A stretch of 64,000 nt of DNA from contig NC_134683.1 in NCBI RefSeq assembly GCF_024713945.1, forward strand, positions 2,729,501 through 2,793,500. The letters run 5' to 3'. Shown piece by piece: positions 40,401 to 52,562 of this stretch (position 1 is its first letter; each line of letters starts with the position of its first letter). Made by a program: the position numbers and the translations under genes. This DNA is from Dermatophagoides farinae (lineage: Eukaryota > Arthropoda > Arachnida > Sarcoptiformes > Pyroglyphidae). Under the pieces are notes generated by a model. The model was not told the DNA's origin. It saw only the letters and a program-made list of their open reading frames with translations, and made no database searches.

Positions 40401-43400
40401 TCTTCTGTGCTATAGCATCTACTATTTATCATCATCAAATTTATTCGAAAAAAAAAATAAGAATAGACTATTCACATTCATTCTTTCATTATGTCATTTC
40501 ATTAAAGTTTTGTTTTCCTTCTTTTTTTTGCGTGTGTGTGTGTGTGAGATACTTTAAACGATGACAGGTAAAATAACAATTGCAAAAAGAAATGAAATGA
40601 ATGAATCATTCTTTGTGAATGGTTTGTTTGTGAATACGAAACAATACAAAACACACACAAACAAAAAACATTTAAAATAAACGAACAAAATGAAAGATAA
40701 ACGATGATAATAACAACAACAACAACAATAAACACGTCGAACAAACAAACAAACAAACAAATCAAACTAAACAGAAATTTGAATTTGAAGAAGAACAATT
40801 GTCAAGAAAAAACAAAACAAAAAAAAATTCACCTGAAAAACATTATTATTATTATTCTATTTCAATGATGACAATGAACTTAAATGGAAAACAATTATAT
40901 TACGAAAATAAGGAAAAAGAATTTAATATAATCAACAACAGATGATCATCATCATAAAATTGAATTTGAATGAAAATATTGAGTATCAAACACAAAAAAA
41001 AGTATATATAAATCAATCAATCATATTGAAATTCGAATGAATTTTGTGTTCGAAAATAAAAAAAAAAAAAAATTTTTTTTGCATCACGCTCACAGATGAC
41101 GTAATTGTTTGATTTTCGAAAATTATTTTTTTTTCGCCTTTCATCGATCTTCACATCAATATGATTGGATGGAAGAAATTTTTTTTTCTTCGTTTGCTTA
41201 TATAAACAACAAAAAAAAAATGTAATTAATCTTTGCCGAACGATCTAATTTCATCATCATCATCATCATGATTTGATTTCTTTTACCAACCAATTAATTG
41301 TTGCTGGCGTTGTGATATAAGCAAATAAAATGTACTTTTACTCATACAGAACAGCATTTCAAGTGGAAAAAGGTGATGATAATTTTTCATTTTGACACCT
41401 TTTTTGGTTGAAACAACTACAACAACAACGAAGATGAGTAAAAAAAAAAATCTGATTAGTTATTTGATTTTCTTTTGTTTTTGGCCGAAACACTAAGATG
41501 GAAAAAAATTATTCAAGAATGACCAACCATCAAACATAACTATGATTATTATTATGTTCATCATTTGATAATCAGATCAATCAATCAAAAAAAAAAAGAA
41601 AAAATTCAGAACTAGATCTAGAATTAAACCGCACAATGCACACACCCGCAAAACCCATACACACACACACATATTGGTTGTTGAAAAGAAAGAAAAAAAA
41701 AATTCCAAAGTTAAACAAGAAAAACAGAAAAAAAAGATTGTAAAAGTGAAAAAAAATCAAGATCAACAAACGCTTGAACATTTCGATTATAATCATTTTG
41801 ATTAGAAGAAGAAGAAGAAGTAGAAGAATATTTTTTGCAAAACACAACAGGATCAAGATCGAAGAAAAAAAGATTCGAATGTCAAGATAATTCTCATTAT
41901 TATCATCGTTATTGTTGTTGTATGAAATTGAAAGAAAACAAAAAAAAAAAAACAACGCAACAGGTAAAAGGGCATGTATTATATTTATTGAATGAATGAA
42001 TGAATCGATGTAATCTAATAATGATGATGATGATGACGAGAATCTCGGGTATAAAAAAGTGAATGAATGATGCTCTATCTTTCTTTTTCTTTTTTTATCG
42101 TTTCATTTTGAACAATCAAATCGAATCAAGATGATGATGATGATGATTATGAAGAGGATGAAAAACGACACGCTCTTTTGATCTAAGACAATAGATGAAA
42201 CGATGTAACAATGGATCAACATAAAAAAAAACATCTACAGCGGCTGTAACATCATCATACACACACACACACAATCAAATCGAACGTTCTGATTTCTCGA
42301 TCCTTATTCAACAACAACAACAACAACGAAAGAAAGAGAGAAGCAAAACAAAAAAAAATTTGTTCGATAATGATGAAAAAGAAGAGGAGGAGGAGGAGGA
42401 CGATGACGAGGTCGATGATGATGAACACGGATACGAAATGTATAAGCAACAAGTGTTAAAGCTTAGTTTAACTAGATCAACCGAAATGAATCGAGCTTTT
42501 TGCGAAAAGAAGAAGAAGTTAAATGATCAAATTTTACTTTGAAATGAATAAAATATTCAATGTTTAATCATTCGATCGATTCGTAGCTAATCATCATGAT
42601 CATGATCAACATTATTAACGAAAAATTTTTGTAATTTCAAAAAAAAATAACATACAACCAACAAACTATGAACGTGAAAAAGAGAAAATTGTTATTATTA
42701 ACCCTCCAACCTCACAGTAGTGGTTCGATCATTCAATGAATAGAAAAATCAATTCTCATCAATGAACACGATGACGATGACGATGTCCAAATGTTAGATG
42801 AATGATCAGGATTAGAAAAAAAAAATTTTTTGTGCAGAAAGAACAAACATTTTTGATAAGGTAATCGACTGATTTTTTATCGATAGATCGATCTATCGAT
42901 TGATTGATTGATTGATTGTCAGTATTAGTTTTTATTTTAATAAGCTGTTGTTGTTGTTGTTTCCTATTTCATCAACATCATGATCATGATCATAATCAAG
43001 ATTCAAAAAAAAACAACAACAACAACAACAAGTGAATTAATCGATTTTTTGATCAAACTTTTGAAACAATCACTATTTTTTGTTTTGTTTTGTTTTTTTT
43101 TCACTCATTGTTGTTGTTGTTGTTTGATTATTTCATTTCGATGATTCTGTAATTTGCCGTTGATTATGTTATTATTATTATTATCATCATCAGCATCGTA
43201 GCTGATCTTTGATTTTTTTTTCTTTTTTTTTTTTGGTTTTCGATAATCGGAATAACCTTTTTTTTACTGATCGAATTGTGTAATGGCCTCGAAACTAAAT
43301 AAAATTGACCTGTAAAAAAAAAATTTTGGCTGAATTATTCAATGTTCATCATAATCATTTGATGATGATGATGATGATGATTATCATCTTGAATGATGAT

Positions 43401-46103
43401 GATGATCCAGTATACGAGATATAAAAACAAGTGTACAGCACACCTTATTATGATACAGGCGAGATACTTTTTTTCTACACACACACACATAGACACACTC
43501 ATAAATCTTTGAATTTATTTGCTGGTTAATCTCATCATCATCATCAACATCATGTTCGATTTTTTTTATATTTTCCTTCAAGCATCACCTCCCGGTCACT
43601 TCGGAATAACAAAAAAAAAAGAAGAAAATCTTTTGGTCAAGACAAAAAAAACAACAACTTATTTTTAGCTCAATTTTTTCTCATCTTCATCAACTTTTAT
43701 CTTTATTTTATTTTATGGAACACACGATGATGATGATGAACATTATTATAATGGAAAATGATTTTTATTTTTTTTCGACCAAATAGCCATCTCTCTACCG
43801 GACATCTATTGGTTGATGATGATGATCATCATCATCATCATTATCATTATGAGATGTGTGGTAAACACAATTTAAATCTTGTTTCAATGAATGAATGAAT
43901 GAATGAACTATAGTAATGGTCATTTGTATTGTAAAGATGATAATACAAAGAAATTAAAATTAGAAATAAAATAAAAATGAAAATGAAATGAAATGAAAAT
44001 GTATTAGCCATACGCGAATCAAATTCATTCATGATTTGTTTTTTTTTTCATCATTTCGGTAGAGATTTATTTTGAGCTAACAAACACTTAACCCGCCACA
44101 ATCAGCCGGGAAAAGTTATTTTTAATTAATTATCAAAACAACAAAAAAAAAACATTGATGATGATGATGAACACACGATTAGAAATTTGACCGAATAAAT
44201 TCGATTGATGATTTTGGATGATGATCATCATCATCATCGTGCAATGATAATGGTGGCCAAATTTCATTTTCATCATCATCATCATCATTTTCGATGGGAA
44301 ATGTCAAAATCATTGCGAATCGAATTAGATATGAAAAAAAATGGGAAAAATCCTCATCATAACACCATTTCGACCAAAAATTTGACATGGTCAACACACA
44401 CTATTATCATCATAAATTTATGTTTTAAGAAAGAAAGAAAAGAAAAAAAATTTCCAATTTCCTCAATCGTGTATTCATTCGTAAAAGGTATTCATTTATG
44501 TTTTTCGTGTTGTACATTTAGGAACATTCTCATAACTGTACAAATGAATGAAAATGGAATGAAAATGAAATGAAAAAGTTTCAATTACCAGTTGTCCAGT
44601 ATAACTCGTTTGTTTTTACATTGAGAAACATGAAACATTGTTTTTTTTATCCAACTATAAAACAAAAAAAAAATAATTGCTTAATGCTGTAAATGTGAAT
44701 ATAAAAAAAAAAATTCATAAATCCACCAAGGATGCTAAGCACGTACAACGAATATATGAAATTGTATATCATTGTAGCAATTATCATTGATGATGATGGT
44801 GTTTATTTGTTTGTTTGTGAAATTTTTTTTTGATCCAATTTTTTTTGTTTGGTATCGTACATGCTACAAATGATGTGGGAATATCTGTAAATTGGTGCAA
44901 ACAAACAAATAAAAATCATCACAATCATCTACGACGTGTTTGTATATTAATGACAAATTACTAATGATAATATTGACACACACACACAGACAGACACAAA
45001 TGTCGAACACGAAACATAAGACATATAACTGGACAATCTAGATTGAATGATGATTATAATGATCATCATCATCATCATGAATTCTTTGTATTTTATTAAG
45101 TCATTTCATAATGAAATTGGCCTCAAAATGGATAATGATGAAACAATGAATGAATGAATGAATGACCAATGGACAAATTGAAACAAAAAAAAAAACAAAA
45201 AACAAAACTGAAAAAAAAAGAAACGGGGCACGTCCATTTATTCAAGTTTTTTTTTGTGAATCATCATCATCATTGTAATTATAATGAAATGGAATGGAAA
45301 AAAATATGGATCGTTAAAAAAGCAAAACTGTTATATACTGCTATCGATGTGTGTGTGTGTGTGTGTGTTATCATCATCAACACCATTCAACTACCATCAT
45401 CATCATCATCATTAATAATAAGCTCAATTGAAATAAGAAAAAATTACACATTGATTTTTGTTCCAACCAAAACATCATTCGTTATGCGAAAAAAAAAACT
45501 TTGTTTGCTGTCGTTGTTTGGTTGATGGCTATGCAACAATGAAATTAAAATCGATCCATCAACATCATCATTTGAAAACAATAAAAAAAATGCAATAAAC
45601 AACTACAAAAGATATTTATATTCACAAAATCTCAAGGTTCAATAACATAAATTTTTTTTTTGTTTTGTTTTGCATAAGTGTTAATTGAAAAAAAAATTTT
45701 CATGCCATTCCACAATGTTTCGACTATCGAAACAGATCGAAACGTTATTAATAATTTTTTTTTTCAATTTAATTCTCAAAAAAAACCACAATCAAAATCT
45801 TACCTGTACAGCACTATTGAGAAAACAATTATTCTGTCCAGGCATATTTAACAATCCTTTATCATGTGAAATGGACATTCGTGATTGTGATCGTATATGA
45901 TTGGTTGATGATGTTGGTGATATCATATTTGATTCATTATCAATCATTGTTGGTGATGGCATTGTTTTGGCTAAATGTTCCAATTCAGGATGATTATGAT
46001 TATGATTATGATGATTATTGAAATAATTTTTCATTGATAAATCATTATCCAATACCGGTCCTGGATCATAGATCATTGTTGAATGTATAGTTTCCATTTC
46101 CAT
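34401..46103 (-). CDS. Ubiquitin carboxyl-terminal hydrolase of the USP53/USP54 (echinus) family
   Basis: Seven exons join in frame: 45804-46103, 39588-39680, 39202-39336, 38759-38875, 38201-38497, 37908-38060 and 34401-37838, giving 1510 residues. The Cys box [18 protein letters not shown] (Cys93), split from the rest by a 6.1 kb intron, continues [15 protein letters not shown]. Zinc-ribbon cysteines (CYSC, CPKMC) and the His box YYGKHYSTY (His400) complete the USP fold. The block [14 protein letters not shown] is typical of USP53/54. A Ser/Thr/Asn-rich insert of about 55 residues interrupts the domain in the fifth exon. The remaining 1100 residues are disordered, Ser-rich and proline-rich with SH3-like [10 protein letters not shown]. 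The family includes fly echinus, needed for interommatidial cell death. The vertebrate members were long called inactive, then assigned K63-linked deubiquitinase activity. Here the catalytic Cys and His are both present. The start is the first ATG upstream of the Cys box. Confidence 0.92.
39681..45803. other. Large first intron of the USP53/54-type gene
   Basis: A 6.1 kb intron between the Cys-box exon and the second coding exon; the other introns of this gene are 69 to 325 bp. It holds AT-rich DNA with microsatellites (GAT, CAA, CA/TG runs) and a 22-bp perfect palindrome at 42879-42900. An acidic open frame around 42360-42542 (plus strand) is the only repeat-poor coding-like stretch seen. 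No nested gene can be supported. Confidence 0.6.
42879..42900. repeat. 22-bp perfect palindrome in the USP intron
   Basis: Built from ATCGATAGATC and its exact complement, followed by a TGAT microsatellite. It may have formed by slippage of CGAT/TGAT units. Confidence 0.9.
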
Positions 46104-46178
46104 TTTTTATTTTTATTTTTTTTTTGTTGACAAATGAAAACAAATTATCTGCAAACAATTTACAACAAATCAATTATG

Positions 46179-46186
46179 GCGCCAAA
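46179..46186 (-). promoter_or_regulatory. E2F-like site TTTGGCGC upstream of the USP gene
   Basis: The minus strand reads TTTGGCGC 76-83 bp upstream of the USP53/54-type ATG, nearly the same distance as the matching site upstream of RTEL1. The motif is the E2F consensus; function is inferred from motif and position only. Confidence 0.35.
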
Positions 46187-47422
46187 TTATGAATAATAAT
46201 CATTTTCAATATCACACACACACACAGACACAAACAAACAAACTAAATTGTGAATGGTGTTTGAATATAATTATCGCTTGTTGTTGTTGTCGTTGTTATT
46301 GATGATGATGATGATGATGACGATGGCGCCGAAAACAAAATGAAAATCATTCATGCACAAAAAACCGCAATTTAGAAAAAAAATATATAAATGAAAATTG
46401 AATGAAACGAATGGGAAAGAAAAAATCAAACATCAAAGAATCAAGAATTGTTGAAATTGAAATTCAACAATATAGTGATGAACGAATGAATGTTGACAAC
46501 AATGGAGCGAAAAAAAACACACACACACATTCACCATTTAAAGATCGTTGTCAATATGAATTAGAAAATGGAAAAAGAAATACAAATCGGATAGAATAGA
46601 ACAACAACAAGTGAATCGATCTGGCAACTGCATCCAAACATTTGACTTGTCCACCAATTCAAAATAAAAAACTAATAATGATAAAACTTGAATCAAAAAA
46701 AAAAATCGAGTCGATGGCCAAGTTAAGCTCTTTAGAAGCGGGAGGATTTCGCCCAAATGGACATCAATATAACAGAAAAGAGAGAAAAAGAGAAAAAAAA
46801 GAGAGACAGGTAAAACCTTGTTCAGCAAGTTGTAGCTTTGTCCATCATCATCATCATCATCATCATTGTCGTGTTGCTGCGACGACCGAATTTTGATTGC
46901 AAATGTGGTTGTTGTGAAACAACAGCATATACGAAGCAAAGGCAAAAGGTTAGATGATGGTGGTGGTGGTGGTGATGGTTGTGGTTGGCAAGGTGTATTG
47001 AATTTGTATAGAATGGACAAATGGCGCGTCGCACAGGTAAAAAAAACTTGTTATGAGATGGGCCAATTTTTTTTCATATCTTAACAACGTACACAAAAAA
47101 AACTTGAGATTTTTTTTTGGTGTGACCAGAAGATTGCGCGGCAATGGCATTGAGAAACCATCTTGTGAGGAGGAGGGAGTGTGAACCAAAAAAAAATGAG
47201 ATGGACTAATATTTATACTTCTCATCAAGAAGAAGGGGGGAAAGTTTTTCTTGGCAAGTTGTTCAGAAAATATATTCCAATTGATGAAGCAAAAAAAAAA
47301 ATGGCCCATGCTTTTGCATGCAAGATTCGAATTTTGATATTTCATCCAAAACCTCGAATTCATTCGATTCGTTGTCACACACAAATGTTGCAATGTTCAT
47401 ATGTGAAAGGTAAGGTCAAAGG

Positions 47423-47423
<1 letters not shown>

Positions 47424-47472
<49 letters not shown>
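47424..47472. repeat. TG dinucleotide microsatellite, about 24 units
   Basis: An uninterrupted TG run of 49 bases between the USP and rdgB genes. Alternating purine-pyrimidine tracts of this length can adopt Z-DNA under supercoiling. Confidence 0.97.
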
Positions 47473-47473
<1 letters not shown>

Positions 47474-48078
47474 AAGATACAGAGAGAGATTCTAAAATCT
47501 GCTTAATGGTGAATGTGTCGCGTGTCATGTTGAGGCCATCGACAAGCCGATTTTCTATTTTTTTTTCAAACGAATGATAAAAAACAGAAGAGATGACCAG
47601 AAAAAATGAAGAGAGAAAGGTCTTAAGGTTTGGTGAACTGGATTTCAGATGTTCAGGTTTTTGGTTTAGGTCAGTCGCGTGCTTCATCATCATTGAATTT
47701 TTTTTATTTTTTTGGAAATAAACATTTTCTTTTGGGATGTCAAATCCTCTTCTCTCTTTTTTCCATTTAAAAGTCCATGGTGAAAATAATGTGAAACACA
47801 GCAAAAAAGGCAGAATTAAGGACAAGAGATATCACAACCAATGGTATAATTCATTTTCATTTGTCTTTGCTCGAATCATCATCATTCACTAAGGAAAAAG
47901 AAGGAAAAAAAATGAAAAGAAAATTGGCTGGTACAGCCGCTGGGATAATGATGACGATGATGACGATGATTTGGTAACCTTGATATCTAGCTATTGATTA
48001 TTTGGCTACAAATTACTATTGGTGCCGTAGTACACACAATGAATGCCATGACATTCTGACAAACACCATCAAATCTAG

Positions 48079-48104
48079 ATAGATTTTTATATATAAAAAT
48101 CTAT
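48079..48104. repeat. 26-bp perfect AT-rich palindrome
   Basis: Thirteen bases (ATAGATTTTTATA) are followed by their exact reverse complement with no spacer. It is not made of a simple repeat unit, unlike most symmetric sequences here. It could form a cruciform; no protein-coding or RNA context is seen. Confidence 0.92.
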
Positions 48105-51001
48105 AAGGTAATAATTAAATATCAATGGTGTTCAGGACATCCTTCTCCTTACATCATTCACCATCACCAAATTGACCAAAATGAAATTCCACATTATATA
48201 TAATGTGTATATTTGATGGACATTTTTCATCATGTATTAGAATGTTTTCATCATTAGTCATTTATCATTAATGAAAAAAGATTATTCAAATGTTCGTGAT
48301 AAGGATGCACGTGAACGGATACACATAACACATGGCCACCATTATACTATGATATCACCACAACACGTAGTAAAAAACCAGAAAGCACGTGCTATGAACC
48401 TAATAGATTTCATTTATGATAACTAAAAAAAAAATCTGGCCCTTACGTATGTCATCTGTCATCGTTTTGTTTTGTTAGGATAATCCGTTGCTATTTTTGA
48501 AGACAACAACAACAACAACAACAACGAAAAAAATCCTGATGATTATGCAAACACTAGATTATTATTTTCCACATTAGGTGTGGTCATATACAAGCTGTTT
48601 GTTGCAATGAAAAAAAAAATTTTTTTTTCAATTTCCTTCCTATATTCATCGATGATAATTGGATCAATACATGCAATACATACAATAATTTGGGCGTTGG
48701 AATAATTTTTTTTTATATTAAACAAAACAGGTTTCTATTAAATCAATGCACAAATATTAGCGATTGGCAAAAAAAAAATCAATGGATCGCCCAAAGACAA
48801 TAATCGATATATCGATCAATCAATCAATAAATCAGAATGACACATTCGAAATAAAACAGGAAAAAAATTTAAATTTCAAATTATGCTACTATTATTCTCT
48901 CTTTGGGGAAAAAAAATTCTTTACAATTTAAAATTCATTATCACGAATACAGGATAATTGAGCATGGAATTCTATTCTATTCTATTTTTTTGTGTGTGCA
49001 AATTGGATTCTCATTTCAATTTTATGCAAACACAACAACATTCGTTACAATCAGACCAAAAAAAAACCCAATTTCCATAATGCAACAACGACGACAACAA
49101 CAAAATTCCATCATTGGAATTGTTACAGAATTTTTTTTTTGGATAAATAGAATTCTTCAATTGTCCCGGGTATTTTGTTTGTTGAGAATCCATTTCAAAA
49201 AAAAAAAAAAATCATTTCTCATGAATTTATTCATTCATATGTATGACAATTTAAGCGCCAATTGATTTTTTTTTTTTTTGGATTACAATACAAAACTAAC
49301 ACATAACACATTTATATGTATTTTACTCTGAGTAGTAGTGGAACAGTGGAAACTACGCGAGTGTGTGTGTGTATGTGTGTGTATATGAATACTATATCCA
49401 ATGCATTTTATATGGAGTGTCTTCTTTGAATGAATATACCAACAATAACAACAACAACAACAAACAACAACAAACGAAAATAACTTTGAAACGCGCATCT
49501 CAAGAAGAAAAAAGAATTGAAAGAATCAGTTTTGGAACACAAACACACACATTTATTACACATTCATACATCGAGAAAATAGAGTGAAGAATCCAGAAGC
49601 CAAGAATTCCTGCTGGTTCTACTGATGATAGCTATAGCTACCGCGTTATATTATTATATTCTGTGATTCTGTTATTCTTTATCCGTGTCTGTGTCTGATC
49701 ATCATACATTAATCCGTTCAATTTTTGAGTTTTTGTTTTTGTTTGTTTTTTTTGATTGTTTATAATAGTGGTCGTAATGTCGTTATCAAATAACCAAAGG
49801 ATTCATTTGAATGAATAAATTTCTGTTCTTATCATCATGATGATTGTCAAAATTCTCTGTCCATTCGTTTGGTTTAATCACCTGTAAATACCGTCAACCA
49901 TCATAATCATCATTATTATTGATTTGATTAATTCAATTAATGTCATATTCTGATCTTGATTTAAGTATTGATTTATTGTCTTTCACGATTTCTAGTTTGT
50001 CATCATCATCAATGAGATGATGATGACGAATGATAATGATGATGAATTGCATTATCATTTCATCATCATCATCAAATAAATTCGTTCTGGTCATCATCGA
50101 AAATTTTTGTCATGTCATTCCATTCTTATGTTCATAATAACGGGAAAAATTATCAAGAATAATTAAAAAGAATCCAAAATTTATTTTTCATCAATTCTCA
50201 TTTTCGACAGAATCAAAGACCTTCAACAACCACCGAATGGTAAGATTTCGAAAATGACGTATTTTGTGTTCTATTTTTTTTCTGTGGAGTAGTAAAATTT
50301 TGGATCCACTTTGTTATTTTCGCACCTACTATTACACACCTTCATATACACTGCCATATATATTCCCATTATTTGTATTTCTCTATGCAGGAAATTCGAT
50401 GATGACAATAATTTAATTTATTATCAAATTCCGTGTTTGCGTAGGAGTGTGTATGTGTGTGCTGATGATTTGTTGATTGTCGTATACGTAAATACCAAGA
50501 AATTAACCTTTGATATTTCGATTCATCATTATTTCCTGGATTCTTTCTGATATACTCATGCACACAAACACCGCACACACACACACACAGACTTTCAAGT
50601 TGCTTCTGCTTCTAAGATGCTTTTAACATGACTATGAAAAGAAAGGGGATAATGATTCGAGTGAAAAAAAAATTCTCCAATAATTTTCCACAAAAACATT
50701 GAATAGATTCTATGAGATTCCAAATTCGATCCGATTTTTTTTTTATTTGCCCATTTTTTGGTCCAGTGAGACACAGTGAAAGAGAATCAAACACATGTGC
50801 AGAATCAAGTGAAAAATATATTTTTTTTTTATCATAGATATAGAAGTAGTGGTCATATTCGATGATATAATAAATAAGTTGGCAACCCATAATAAGGTCT
50901 ACAATGTTCATTCAAATGGGACGCGCGCATGAATTTTTGCTTATCATCATCATCATCATCAATTTAAACATCTTAGGCCCAGATTTTTTTTTCATACCAT
51001 A

Positions 51002-51004
<3 letters not shown>

Positions 51005-51034
<30 letters not shown>
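51005..51034. repeat. Homopolymer run of 30 A
   Basis: Thirty consecutive A, followed by two TAGTAAAAA units. It could be a slippage-grown A tract or the tail of a retroposed copy; no element body is recognised upstream. Confidence 0.95.
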
Positions 51035-51036
<2 letters not shown>

Positions 51037-51352
51037 GTAAAAATAGTAAAAATTTTGAAAGTTGACAACTTTTTTCCTATGTTTTTTTCTGACTAGATCT
51101 AGAGCCCGCATCTTTTTTTTTCTTTTGTTTCATTTAATTGCAATTCACATTCTTTACCTTTTCCAGTATTCAATAATTACAGGAGAGAGATGATGTTCAC
51201 CGAACCAAATTTACTAAATTCTACATGTACAATGTCCATCTTTATCATATCTAAAAGATTTTTCTTTGCCAAAAGAAAAAAGTTTGTTTCCACTTTCCAA
51301 TCCTATTATTGTAGCTTAATATAAGACAAAATTAATGTTAGATTCATTGTTT

Positions 51353-51383
<31 letters not shown>

Positions 51384-52562
51384 CATGTGATTCGATTCTA
51401 ACATTTCAATCAAACACACACTTGCACACTTGCACACAATCAATTATTGATGATGGATGAAAACCAGAATTCTGTCTTTGTAAAATTGTGAATCAAAAAT
51501 GAAAAAAAAAATATAAACTTATGTTGTGTTGTTTTTGTTTGTATCTGGCAGAACATATTACCAAAACATATTATAAATGGTTATAATTATGAAATTTTCA
51601 TCCATTCAAACATAACATCCATCCTCTTCTTATCATGTTGTACAAATCATATAAACTTTTCGAACAAAAAAAAATTTCCAATTTTTATGTCGATCGTATC
51701 GGTATTTATTTATTTCTTTTTAAAATACCATTTGTTTCATATTCGATTCTTGTGTTATTAATGGTTTTTTTTATTCGTTTGTTAGCTCTCATCATTTTAA
51801 TCATCCTGGTCGAATCTGATCGAACATAAAATGTTGATGCTGATGATGATGATGATGACGATAATCAAATCGGACGATTCAACATTCTTTTAACCCCCTT
51901 TTTATTTATCTATTACAATTAAATGATGATGATGATTTATATAATCATTGAAATCATAACATTTTATTTCTTCCGTTGTTGTTGTTGTTGTTGTTGTTGA
52001 TTTTTTTGATTTGATCGGTTACTATTTGACTATCCATTTTTATGACAATGTTACCAAGGTTGTATAATGTTCTTTTTTTTCATAATCCATTATCATCTGT
52101 CGTTGTCACCACCGTTGCTACCATAATAATAATAATAATAATGACATTTTCTTGTTCTCTCTGCATATATTTATCAACAGTCAAATCGACAAAATATTTT
52201 TCCATCCACACACACACACAGACGGTTCTTATGATTCAATGTCCATTTATCTTATCTTTATCATAATGCTTTTAAGAAATATGTCTTCTTTTGTGTGTGT
52301 GTGTGTGTCTCGGTATTTCATATTTCATTTTTTTTCCCTTGAAATTCTCAAAGAAATTGGATACTTGAAATTTTTTTTTTTCGTTTGCCATGGAATGTCC
52401 TGAACATTCATTCATCATAATAATTCATTACAAACCATTATCATCAATCTTTGAATAATTTTTTTTTCTAAAAAAAATTTTTGTTTTTTTTTTTAATAAT
52501 TTGTCATGCTAGGTGTATATATCAATAACATCTCACAAATAACGACAACAATTTAATCAGCA

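Larger units (their letters stand above)
46104..52562. other. Intergenic region between divergent USP and rdgB genes
   Basis: About 6.5 kb containing the upstream regions of both neighbouring genes. It holds a 49-bp TG run (47424-47472), a 30-A run (51005-51034), a 26-bp perfect palindrome (48079-48104) and TG/GAT/CAA microsatellites. The 46.6-47.4 kb part is somewhat less AT-rich and has overlapping open frames on both strands, but none resembles a known family. No RNA gene is seen. Confidence 0.5.

Noticed and set aside
46538-47495. Overlapping open frames of 100-160 codons on both strands near the USP promoter
   Set aside because: Poly-Pro, poly-Asp and poly-Val runs come from repeats and both strands are open over the same bases, as expected by chance in this composition.
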